Of a DNA stretch of 22,932 nucleotides, positions 1-7,279 are shown in pieces; positions within the stretch are counted from its first letter, which is position 1; every line of letters starts with the position of its first letter. The stretch is taken from contig CACYNZ010000012.1 in NCBI GenBank assembly GCA_902775835.1, positions 1 to 22,932 of the forward strand, given 5' to 3'. Source of the DNA: an uncultured Eubacteriales bacterium. Its GTDB lineage: Bacteria > Bacillota_A > Clostridia > Christensenellales > Aristaeellaceae. A program made the translations under genes and the position numbers. The notes under the pieces were generated by a model. It was not told where the DNA came from, did no database searches, and was given only the letters and a program-made list of their open reading frames with translations.

Positions 1-213
1 ATGCCCGCTTCCACTGCCACTATATCGCAAAAAGATGAACAGGGTATGAATAAACTGCCCGGAGGCGGCATAAGGGATGAAAATGCCCGCTCCGGCAGGG
101 ATTGGAATCAAAGAATCGAATCTTTTGATGATTCCGTCATATTTTCTGAACATGTGCAGGATGGAACGGAGATGGACCTGCCGGACGTGACGGAAGCCCA
201 AGACGGCGAATGA
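1..213 (+). CDS. Hypothetical protein, possibly the 3' end of an upstream gene
   Basis: An open frame of 70 codons runs from the window edge to a TGA at 211-213. I recognise no family. The product is hydrophilic and acid-rich, with no membrane segment or signal peptide. An ATG lies at base 1, but the true start may be outside the window, and the internal ATG at 46 has no convincing ribosome binding site. It ends 29 bases before the HlyIII-like gene on the same strand, so it could be the tail of a gene co-transcribed with it. It may equally be a chance open frame, because only its length and position support it. Confidence 0.25.
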   Translation: MPASTATISQKDEQGMNKLPGGGIRDENARSGRDWNQRIESFDDSVIFSEHVQDGTEMDLPDVTEAQDGE

Positions 214-242
214 AACAAGAGAACGGAGCGTAAAATATCGAT

Positions 243-1025
243 ATGGCGCATGATGTAAATTCCGGGGCAGGGGCCCCTGAGAGCATGGAATCTTCAGAAA
301 AGAAAAGACTGGATCTGACCAGGAAAACGGAAAAGGCAAAGAGGAAAGCCGAAAAAAAAGCGGCACGGGCCGCCAGACGGGAACGGTTCAGGAAAATCAA
401 TGAGCCGCCGAGACGTTCGGTCCTGGAGGAAATCGGAAACTCTGTCACGCATGGAATCGGGGCTGCTCTGGCGATCTGCGGAACCATCATTCTGCTCGTG
501 CGTTCGCGCAGTGGACTGCATACTGCGGCTGCACTGATCTATGGACTCTGCATGATTGTTCTGTTTCTCATGAGCTGTCTTTATCATGCTTTCCGGGGCG
601 GGTCCACAGTGAAGCGGGTTTTTCGGAGATTTGATTATTCATCTATCTATCTGCTCATTGGCGGTACATTCACGCCTATTTTTCTGCTGTTTCTGGATAA
701 GCCCATAGGTCTGTACCTGTGCATTGGCATGTGGGCATTCATAGCGACGGGCATCAGTCTGGTGGGCGTTTTCGGACCGGTGCGTCTGAAAGTGCTGCAT
801 ACGGCCATGTACATTGTGCTTGGCTGGAGCGCTCTGCTTTTTGCGCCGAAAATGATCCGCGAGGTTCCGGAAATGTTCTATATTGTGCTCGCCGGCGGCG
901 TTGCCTATACCCTGGGCATTATTCCTTTTGCCCTGAAAAAGAAAGGCTCCCATTTCATCTGGCATATGTTCGTGCTGGCAGGAGCCATGCTGCATTATTT
1001 TGCAATCCTGCATTTCCTGTATTAG
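243..1025 (+). CDS. HlyIII/PAQR-family integral membrane protein
   Basis: A 260-residue protein of the hemolysin III (YqfA-like, PAQR) family. Seen: the PAQR motif E-x-x-N-x-x-x-H around residues 62-70, then SCLYH (111-115), FDYSSIYLLIGGTFTP (130-145) and the C-terminal HFIWH with a further His at 251. The conserved Ser, Asp and three His form the metal site known in this superfamily. About seven hydrophobic segments follow residue 70. The first 55 or so residues are an unusually long Lys/Arg/Ala/Glu-rich tail, presumably cytosolic. The start is uncertain: neither the ATG at 243 nor the in-frame ATG at 285 has a good Shine-Dalgarno. The stop overlaps by three bases that of the convergent gene on the other strand. 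Despite the family name, most bacterial members are not proven cytolysins; the physiological role is unknown. Confidence 0.9.
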   Translation: MAHDVNSGAGAPESMESSEKKRLDLTRKTEKAKRKAEKKAARAARRERFRKINEPPRRSVLEEIGNSVTHGIGAALAICGTIILLVRSRSGLHTAAALIYGLCMIVLFLMSCLYHAFRGGSTVKRVFRRFDYSSIYLLIGGTFTPIFLLFLDKPIGLYLCIGMWAFIATGISLVGVFGPVRLKVLHTAMYIVLGWSALLFAPKMIREVPEMFYIVLAGGVAYTLGIIPFALKKKGSHFIWHMFVLAGAMLHYFAILHFLY

Positions 1026-1669
1026 GACTCGGAACAGGCACGGAACCAGAGTTCCGATGTGATCATGGTAAGCCCGGTATATAAGTCTAGCATGCAGATG
1101 ATATGGGCCGGAGTCCAGTCGCCTGCTGCGTACAGGCCTGTCTGAATCAGAAGACCCGCCATGGCCAGCCATGTACCGAACCTTACAGGGTGTCCCTGAG
1201 GCAACGCCATGACAGCGGACAGAAAGCAGGATACGGCGCAGAGGAACCACAGAATGCCGGCTGTTGTGTCCAGCATGCCGGTGAGCAGCAGAACTGCAAG
1301 AAGGGCCAGCGTGTAGATCCCGAGCGCGAGAAGCCGGGGCCGGTCAATGGGGCGGTCAAGCGCGTAGGCGAGGGAAAAGCACAGACATCCAAGTATGCAT
1401 GGAATGATTCCCGCAGCAGGCAGCATGCAGGCGGCCAGTTCACCGGCCAGGAACATCACCATACCGGAAGCCAGCCATCTGTCCCGTGGCAGACGGGTCA
1501 GCATGGCACCCATGCAGCACAGACCGGCCGCACTGAGAAGGGCACAGGCACGGAAACAGGCTGCAACGGCAGGATGCACGCTGAACAGCATGAAAAGCGT
1601 GCTGAGCAGAAATGCCAGAAATGTGATACCGATCTGAACAAGAACAAGCCCACGCTCGCGCGGTGTCAT
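1022..1669 (-). CDS. Polytopic membrane protein of unknown function
   Basis: A 215-residue protein that is almost entirely hydrophobic, with about eight predicted membrane helices separated by short loops, and no signal peptide or soluble domain. I chose the ATG at 1669 because an AAAGGA ribosome binding site lies about nine bases upstream; the in-frame ATGs at 1678 and 1690 are poorly placed and the longer frame upstream runs through the terminator of the neighbouring gene. A TGGTATACT extended -10 lies just upstream. Helix-loop spacing, and a Gly-Glu in the fourth helix region followed by a small-residue-rich segment, faintly recall YhhN-like membrane proteins, but this is a weak resemblance and I do not assign it. 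The gene converges on the HlyIII-like gene and the two stop codons overlap. Confidence 0.7.
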   Translation of the reverse strand: MTPRERGLVLVQIGITFLAFLLSTLFMLFSVHPAVAACFRACALLSAAGLCCMGAMLTRLPRDRWLASGMVMFLAGELAACMLPAAGIIPCILGCLCFSLAYALDRPIDRPRLLALGIYTLALLAVLLLTGMLDTTAGILWFLCAVSCFLSAVMALPQGHPVRFGTWLAMAGLLIQTGLYAAGDWTPAHIICMLDLYTGLTMITSELWFRACSES

Positions 1670-1691
1670 GACAATCATCCTTTCTTTCATC

Positions 1692-1700
1692 AGTATACCA
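1692..1700 (-). promoter_or_regulatory. Extended -10 element, candidate promoter
   Basis: On the minus strand the bases read TGG-TATACT, an extended -10 form (TGnTATAAT-like), about 23 bases upstream of the chosen start of the membrane protein gene. There is no good -35 at 16-18 bases. It sits between that gene and the terminator of the upstream hydrolase gene, which is where a separate promoter would be expected. Confidence 0.4.
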
Positions 1701-1750
1701 CATACCAGGAAGATTGCACTGTGCAGGCGTGGCGAACCGGGACAGAAGCG

Positions 1751-1787
1751 GACAAAAAAAGCGAAGGAGTTACATCTCCTTCGCTTT
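1751..1787 (-). terminator. Rho-independent terminator after the hydrolase gene
   Basis: A perfect 12-bp inverted repeat (AAAGCGAAGGAG at 1758-1769 and its complement at 1776-1787) encloses a six-base loop. Read on the minus strand it is followed by a run of seven T. It lies 15 bases beyond the stop of the hydrolase gene, so it closes the EamA-hydrolase transcript. Confidence 0.9.
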
Positions 1788-1802
1788 AGAAACAATGGAT
1801 AC

Positions 1803-2552
1803 TCAGGCAGGATTCGTCTGCGACTCTCGCTGAAAGAAATCCGTTTCCAGCTGCATGGCATGGGTCCTTGCCTGGCCAATGAAGCCATGCTTCTGGCCGG
1901 GAAGAACGACAAGCGAGGCGGACGGGAAAGCTTCAAGTGCGCGCTGTGAGTAGGATAGAGGAACGATATTGTCCTCATCACCGTGGAGCATCAGCACGTT
2001 TCCGGAATAATTGGGAAGCATGTCATACAGGTCAAAGGAAATGGCCGTCTCATTGAACTTCCGGGAAATGGTGTGATTCATGACTTTGCTGGTTGGAGGA
2101 AAGCTTCCGCTGGCATCCATGCGTGACCTGGCGTCATCCTGCAGAACGATGGCAGGAAATTCAAGGACCATGCCGTGCACAAGCTTCGGATATGCCGCGG
2201 CGGTGTAGGCGGAAATGAATCCGCCCTGACTGCCGCCCCATAAAAAGATGTGCGTAAATCGGCTGTCGGCCGAAAAATGGGAAAGGATGGTGGCGAGGTC
2301 ATCGGCTTCTGTCAGAACGGTCATGTCAAGCATGCTTCCTTCGCTCCGGCTGTCCGGGCTGCCGCCGCAGAAATCGAAGTTGAAAGCAGCAAATCCGTGC
2401 TCGACAAAAAAGCAGGCGTAGTCATCGACGCCCTGGTGTGTGCCGCCAAAGCCGTGCGAAAGAATGATCAGGGGACATGGTGCAGCGGAAGCCGGAAAGC
2501 GCAGAATCCCGTAAATCCGGCCCAGACTTCCAGGCATACTGACTTCGATCAT
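1803..2552 (-). CDS. Alpha/beta hydrolase (serine esterase/acyl hydrolase type)
   Basis: A 249-residue single-domain alpha/beta hydrolase. Seen: an oxyanion-type HGFGG at 33-37, the nucleophile elbow GGSQGG at 106-111 with Ser108 as nucleophile, HGDEDNIVP at 190-198 supplying the acid (Asp194 by alignment logic) and KHGF with His222. The full catalytic triad is therefore present. There is no signal peptide, so it should be cytosolic. The family includes esterases, feruloyl esterase-like and acyl-peptidase-like enzymes; the sequence alone does not fix the substrate. The start at 2552 is supported by a GGAGG about seven bases upstream. It begins about 40 bases after the stop of the EamA transporter on the same strand and is followed by a clear terminator, so the two probably form a two-gene operon. 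Confidence 0.88.
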   Translation of the reverse strand: MIEVSMPGSLGRIYGILRFPASAAPCPLIILSHGFGGTHQGVDDYACFFVEHGFAAFNFDFCGGSPDSRSEGSMLDMTVLTEADDLATILSHFSADSRFTHIFLWGGSQGGFISAYTAAAYPKLVHGMVLEFPAIVLQDDARSRMDASGSFPPTSKVMNHTISRKFNETAISFDLYDMLPNYSGNVLMLHGDEDNIVPLSYSQRALEAFPSASLVVLPGQKHGFIGQARTHAMQLETDFFQRESQTNPA

Positions 2553-2592
2553 AAAATAACCTCCATCTCATGTTCGGCACAAAGAGTTGCAT

Positions 2593-3504
2593 TCAGGGTT
2601 TACTCATGCGGGCTGATTTCCTGCTGCGGGAACTGCTTTCCATTTCGCTGATCAGCGCGCTTCCGAGAATCATGAAAGCGCCGAGGAGCGCGAAGAGAGA
2701 AAGACGTTCATGCAGCAGGACGGCGGATACAAACAGGGAGAAAACCGGGTCCACATAGCTGATGACGGCAATGCTCTGGGCAGGGAGACCGTCCATGCCT
2801 GAAAAATACAGGGCATAGGCGATCCCGGTGTGCACAATGCCTGCGATCAGCAGCGCTGCCACCCCGGCAGGCGCAAGTGAAAAGCTGTTCAGGCTTCCTG
2901 AAAGGATAAGGCCGGGCAGCAGGGAAAGGGAAGCAAAGCTCAGCTGGATGATGGTCTTTCCGAAGGGATCCATGCCCTGGAGAAACTTGTTCAGAATCAC
3001 GGCCATCGCGTAGAGAAGCCCGGCGCCGAGCCCGAGGAGGATTCCGGTCAGGTCCTGATTGAAACCGGTTTCAAGGACACCGGACACCAGGAACATGCCC
3101 AGAAAAGCAGCCAGGGCACAGAGCTTCTTCCGCAGACTCAGGGATTCGTGGAAGAGAACTGGCGAGAGCAGGATCACAAATGTCGGCTGCATGTAGTAGC
3201 AGAGTGTGGCAGCAGCCACCGTGGTATGATTGTATGCCTCGAACAGCAGCATCCAGTTGAAGCCGATCAGGCACCCGGACAGAGCAAGAAGAAGAAACTG
3301 TTTCCGATGGATTCCTGACAGGCATCGGCGGCCAGAAGCGCCGGATGCCAGCAGAAGGAATACACTGCCCAGGATTCCGCGCGCGAAGGCGAGAACCGAG
3401 GAAGACAGCGGGATCATCCGACGGACATAGCCGATGGAGCCGAAGATCAGCATGGAAAGGATCAGAAAGGCCCGCTTTCTGCCGGAAGAGGAAGGGAAAA
3501 CCAT
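2593..3504 (-). CDS. EamA/DMT-superfamily transporter
   Basis: A 303-residue protein with about ten hydrophobic segments arranged as two repeated EamA halves (roughly residues 10-140 and 150-290), the usual length and layout of the drug/metabolite transporter superfamily. Family-typical stretches are seen: in the first half an aromatic/alanine-rich segment leading to TLCYYMQPTFVILLSP, and in the second half SYVDPVFSLFVSAVLLHE, the conserved Pro-Glu region near the last helix. Members export or import small metabolites such as amino acids or drugs; the substrate cannot be read from the sequence. The start at 3504 has an AGG only four bases upstream, slightly short but acceptable. A good SigA-like promoter lies upstream, divergent from addA. 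The C-terminus is a short Ser/Arg/Lys-rich tail. Confidence 0.9.
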   Translation of the reverse strand: MVFPSSSGRKRAFLILSMLIFGSIGYVRRMIPLSSSVLAFARGILGSVFLLLASGASGRRCLSGIHRKQFLLLALSGCLIGFNWMLLFEAYNHTTVAAATLCYYMQPTFVILLSPVLFHESLSLRKKLCALAAFLGMFLVSGVLETGFNQDLTGILLGLGAGLLYAMAVILNKFLQGMDPFGKTIIQLSFASLSLLPGLILSGSLNSFSLAPAGVAALLIAGIVHTGIAYALYFSGMDGLPAQSIAVISYVDPVFSLFVSAVLLHERLSLFALLGAFMILGSALISEMESSSRSRKSARMSKP

Positions 3505-3546
3505 ACATGTAACCTCGGAATCATAGAGTACTAAAGAATCTTTTAT

Positions 3547-3575
3547 ATTCTATCATCTATAATATGTCTATACAA
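3547..3575 (-). promoter_or_regulatory. SigA-type promoter for the EamA-hydrolase unit
   Basis: On the minus strand TTGTAT (3570-3575) is separated by exactly 17 bases from TAGAAT (3547-3552), and the -10 is preceded by TG-A, giving an extended -10. It lies about 45 bases upstream of the EamA start. The same AT-rich region holds a TATAAT on the plus strand (3558-3563) that could serve addA, but that one has no recognisable -35. Confidence 0.65.
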
Positions 3576-3642
3576 TTGCTCAGAGCAGGAAAATCTGTGA
3601 GGAATGTGGAACTTACACAGAAAAACGGCAAAGGAGACAAGT

Positions 3643-6600
3643 ATGCCTAATTTCAATCGGGATCAGCGTGCCGCCATCGAAGCGGAAAACCCTGATCTGC
3701 TGGTAAGTGCGGCAGCAGGATCCGGAAAAACGACTGTCATGGTGGAGCGGATTGTTCAGAATCTTCTTCGCAATCCGGAACGTCATCTCAATGAAATGCT
3801 GGTGATCACCTTTACCCGGGAAGCGGCACGGTCCATGCGGCGGAAGCTGGAGGAAAGTCTGACCCGTGCGGCTGGGGAAGGGAGCCGGGAAGCTGTGATT
3901 GCCCTTGAGGAGATGGAAAGCGCGCAGATTTCCACGATCCATTCCTTCTGCCGTCAGGTGATTGCAGAAGGTTTCCATATTGTGGACATAGATTCACAAG
4001 TCCGTGTCTGCGAAGAGAATGAATCCGACCGGATGTTTGAGCGCAGCTATTACACGGCAGTGGAACGGCTGCTCGAAAACAGCGAAGGTGGACAGTCCGG
4101 CGTGGAACGGCAGCTTGTCCGTGCGCTGATGGCCGATTTTTCGCAGAAGCGGCTTCTGGACAGCTGCCGTGAACTGTACCGGGTTCTTATGGGCATACCG
4201 GAGCCCATGCAGCATCTGGAGCAGGCCATTGAACGGGTGACACTGCCCACGGAAGAACACCCCTGGGCGCAGGAAGTGATGTCATCCGTGCTTCTTGACC
4301 TGACCGGCCTGGACCCGCTTCTGGCCAGAATGGAGCAGAGCGCTGACCGGCCTGACTGTCCGCCAGCGGTTTCGGCCGGACTTGTCCAGGACCGGGCGGC
4401 TGTGGACAGTCTGAATCAGGCACTGGAAGAACTTGGTCCCCATCCGGATATAAAGCACCTGAAGGATCTGTGCAGACAGACGTTGGACCAGATGAAAACC
4501 ATTACAGCGCGCGGGCTGAATGCGGAGCAGAAGGAATGGTACGAAGGGTTCAAGAAGCTTCGGGAACAGATGAAGAACAAGCCGAGAGGCATACTGCCCA
4601 GGGCCATACAGAATCTGGAAGAGCTGGAAAACCCTCTGGTGCCGGATGACCACCGGCGGATCCAGCGGCAGCTGCGCGGACTGGAAGCCCTTTTGAAAGA
4701 GGTCATGATCTGCTTCAGGGAAGAAAAGCAGCAGGCCAATGTCATGGACTTTTCCGACATGGAGCAGCTCACCTATCAGCTGATGACGGATGAGGAGCAT
4801 CCGGAAGTGCGTCAGAGCATGACGGAACGCTACCGTGAGATCTATGTGGACGAATGTCAGGATGTGTCTGCCATTCAGGATGCGATCATTCAGTCACTTC
4901 ACAGCCCCGGAACAAGCCTGTTTCTTGTGGGCGATATCAAACAGTCCATTTATCGTTTCCGGCATGCGGAACCGGGACTGTTCATGCATTACCGGGACAC
5001 ATTTCTGGATGAAGCGCAGGCGGAAAAGCGCAGAATCTTTTTCCGCGACAATTACCGCAGTTCAGAGCCTGTGGTGGATGCAGTCAATGCGGTGTTTGAA
5101 AACAGCATGGACCGGTCGGTCAATGAGCTGGACTATGAGACCGGTGATCACCTTGTGGCAAACGTGACCGGCAGGAACGAACCGGTGGAGCTGCTGCTGG
5201 TTCGGAAGAACGCGGAGAGCCCGGAAACGCGGGATATGCTGGAAGCCCAGTGCAGGATTGTCGCAGAGCGGATACGCGACCTTGTGAGCGAGCCGGGCGG
5301 CTTCATGCTCAGGGATATCTGTATTCTGATGCGGTCCACTTCTGCAGACGCGCCGAAAGTGGTGGACATGCTGAAGCAGATGCACATTCCATGCTTCTAT
5401 GACGGGGCTCAGAATTATTATGGACTGACCGAGGTCAGCGCGTTCCTTGCGCTTTTGGGCGTGATTGACAATATTCATCAGGATACGGAACTGATCACGG
5501 CGCTGAAGCATGTGCCATTCTTGTTCTCGGATCAGGATCTGGCCTGGATCCGTATGCAGGCGCCTGGACAGGGCGTGCCGTTCGCAGAGGCGTTCCTTCT
5601 GTGTGCGAGGCGCGGCTCCAGCGATCTTGACAGACGGTGCAAAGATGTACTGGACCAGGTGGAAACCTGGCAGCTGAATGCTTCCGTTATGCTGCCGTCA
5701 GATTTTATATGGAGTCTGATGCGTGAAACGGGATACTACATGATCTGCGGCGCGTATCCCGACGGACGTCTGCGGCAGGGAAATCTTGATACGCTGTATC
5801 AGAAAGCACTTGACATGCAGAAAAGGGGCATACTCAAGCTCCGGGATTTTCTTGCGGAAATTCATGAGATTACGCTGCGCGGAGGCGGGGACGGGGATTC
5901 ACCGAAAGCCATGGGCGAAACGGATAACGAAGTCCGGATCATGACCATGCACAAATCAAAAGGTCTTGAATTTCCTGTCGTTTTTCTCATGAACCTGAGC
6001 AGAGGGCTCGCCGGCAAGGACAAGGTTCCGGGTCTGTATGTGGACCTGAGCACGGCAGCCGGACGGAACAGTCTCGGGGTGTACATGCAGGCTGTGAACC
6101 GGCATAAGCATACGAAGCGGGATACATACGGAAAAACCGCGTTCTCTGTCCGGCGCAAAAAGGATGAACTCTCTGAACAGACAAGGCTTTTGTATGTTGC
6201 CATGACCAGAGCCATGGAGAAGCTGTGTCTTGTCGGCACATTCACAGATGATCAGGTGCTCCAGTGGCGTGAACATGGCAGAAAGCACCGGATATGGGCC
6301 AGTGCGAGCATGCTCGATCTTGTGATGCCCGCAGTGGATCAGGCGCTGGGTGCACCGGATTACCGGGAAGGCATGGAAATGGATTCCGGACCATGGAAGG
6401 CAAAGGTGTACAAGCCGCTTGCCATGGTGGAGGAAGAGATTGAAAAGCCGGATCATGAAATTCTTCTGAGGATTGCAAGGGCGGAGGCGTCTGAGGGCTG
6501 GAAGGAAATGCTGGGCCAGTGGAATACGTCACGGGGGACTCCACAGGCCGTGCAGACCAGTGTGTCCTCGCTTGTCCGGAATGAGAAGCTTCACGTGCGT

Positions 6601-7227
6601 TTTGTGTCCGATCATGATCTGACGGAAACCATGCGCCAGAAAAGTCAGCCTGAGCCCGTAATGCCGAACTATGTACTGGACCGGGAGGCGACAGTGCCTG
6701 AATTTATGGCTGAGCGCACCATGGACGCTTCTGAAATCGGCACAGCCAACCATCATGTACTGCATCTGTTTGATCTTGCGCGCATGAAGGAAACCGATGA
6801 TCTGCTTATGGAAATCCTTCTGCAGATCCGTGAAATGGTGTCGGACGGCCGGATTTCTCAGGAAGAGTCAGATGCTGTGAACCCGGATGTAATGGCACGC
6901 TTTTTCTCCAGTGACCTGGGACAGCGCATGCTGAAGGCCGACCTGATCCGCAGGGAATGGCCCTTCCTTATGCGGTTTGAGAATAAGGGGCCTACGCTGA
7001 TCCAGGGTATTGTGGATGTGCTGTTCCAGGAGGGCGACCATCTGGTGATCCTTGACTATAAGACAGACCATGTTACCCGGGCAAACGTGATGGTGCCGAA
7101 GCATCAGAGTCAGCTGAACTGGTACAGAATGGCCGTGGAGGCACTGACCGGACTGCCGGTAAGCGCCATGTATCTGGTTGCTCTGCGTGATGGAAGCTGT
7201 CTGGAAGTTCCGCGAATTGATCCTTGA
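3643..7227 (+). CDS. addA: AddA, ATP-dependent helicase/nuclease subunit A
   Basis: A 1194-residue UvrD/SF1 helicase fused to a RecB-type nuclease, the normal size for AddA. With AddB it unwinds and resects double-strand ends for RecA-dependent repair. Seen: Walker A AAAGSGKT (23-30), VITFTREAA near 54-62, TIHSFCR (98-104), Walker B DECQD (403-407), GDIKQSIYRFR (430-440), the MTMHKSKGLEFP helicase motif from 767, the TRLLYVAMTRA motif near 847-857, then the nuclease: GTANHHVLH, Asp1125 in GIVDVL, and LDYKTDHV with Asp1138 and Lys1140. Helicase and nuclease sites are therefore intact. The start at 3643 is chosen because AAGGAG lies six bases upstream; the ATG at 3604 has no properly spaced site. 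It runs toward addB, unlike the usual addB-addA operon. Confidence 0.97.
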   Translation: MPNFNRDQRAAIEAENPDLLVSAAAGSGKTTVMVERIVQNLLRNPERHLNEMLVITFTREAARSMRRKLEESLTRAAGEGSREAVIALEEMESAQISTIHSFCRQVIAEGFHIVDIDSQVRVCEENESDRMFERSYYTAVERLLENSEGGQSGVERQLVRALMADFSQKRLLDSCRELYRVLMGIPEPMQHLEQAIERVTLPTEEHPWAQEVMSSVLLDLTGLDPLLARMEQSADRPDCPPAVSAGLVQDRAAVDSLNQALEELGPHPDIKHLKDLCRQTLDQMKTITARGLNAEQKEWYEGFKKLREQMKNKPRGILPRAIQNLEELENPLVPDDHRRIQRQLRGLEALLKEVMICFREEKQQANVMDFSDMEQLTYQLMTDEEHPEVRQSMTERYREIYVDECQDVSAIQDAIIQSLHSPGTSLFLVGDIKQSIYRFRHAEPGLFMHYRDTFLDEAQAEKRRIFFRDNYRSSEPVVDAVNAVFENSMDRSVNELDYETGDHLVANVTGRNEPVELLLVRKNAESPETRDMLEAQCRIVAERIRDLVSEPGGFMLRDICILMRSTSADAPKVVDMLKQMHIPCFYDGAQNYYGLTEVSAFLALLGVIDNIHQDTELITALKHVPFLFSDQDLAWIRMQAPGQGVPFAEAFLLCARRGSSDLDRRCKDVLDQVETWQLNASVMLPSDFIWSLMRETGYYMICGAYPDGRLRQGNLDTLYQKALDMQKRGILKLRDFLAEIHEITLRGGGDGDSPKAMGETDNEVRIMTMHKSKGLEFPVVFLMNLSRGLAGKDKVPGLYVDLSTAAGRNSLGVYMQAVNRHKHTKRDTYGKTAFSVRRKKDELSEQTRLLYVAMTRAMEKLCLVGTFTDDQVLQWREHGRKHRIWASASMLDLVMPAVDQALGAPDYREGMEMDSGPWKAKVYKPLAMVEEEIEKPDHEILLRIARAEASEGWKEMLGQWNTSRGTPQAVQTSVSSLVRNEKLHVRFVSDHDLTETMRQKSQPEPVMPNYVLDREATVPEFMAERTMDASEIGTANHHVLHLFDLARMKETDDLLMEILLQIREMVSDGRISQEESDAVNPDVMARFFSSDLGQRMLKADLIRREWPFLMRFENKGPTLIQGIVDVLFQEGDHLVILDYKTDHVTRANVMVPKHQSQLNWYRMAVEALTGLPVSAMYLVALRDGSCLEVPRIDP

Positions 7228-7245
7228 AGACAATCCTATATATGG

Positions 7246-7279
7246 AAACAGGAGCCTGCCGGGCGGCAGGCTCCTGTTT
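7246..7279. terminator. Shared bidirectional hairpin between addA and addB
   Basis: A perfect 15-bp inverted repeat (AAACAGGAGCCTGCC at 7246-7260, complement at 7265-7279) with a four-base loop. It starts 18 bases after the addA stop, and its right arm overlaps the TAA stop of addB. Both strands carry only a short T-run at the end of the stem, but the stem is long and GC-rich, so it is likely to stop transcripts from both convergent genes. Confidence 0.8.

Noticed and set aside
243..1025. A hemolysin toxin
   Set aside because: The HlyIII name is historical; the sequence is a PAQR-type integral membrane protein without secretion signals or toxin features.
1103..1789. A 228-codon plus-strand open frame
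   Set aside because: Antisense to the polytopic membrane protein and rich in Gln, Thr, His and Gly as expected for a reversed hydrophobic gene; it also runs through the terminator.
3558..3563. TATAAT as an addA promoter
   Set aside because: There is no acceptable -35 at 16-18 bases and no TG extension; it overlaps the spacer of the better-supported minus-strand promoter. The addA promoter is left unassigned.
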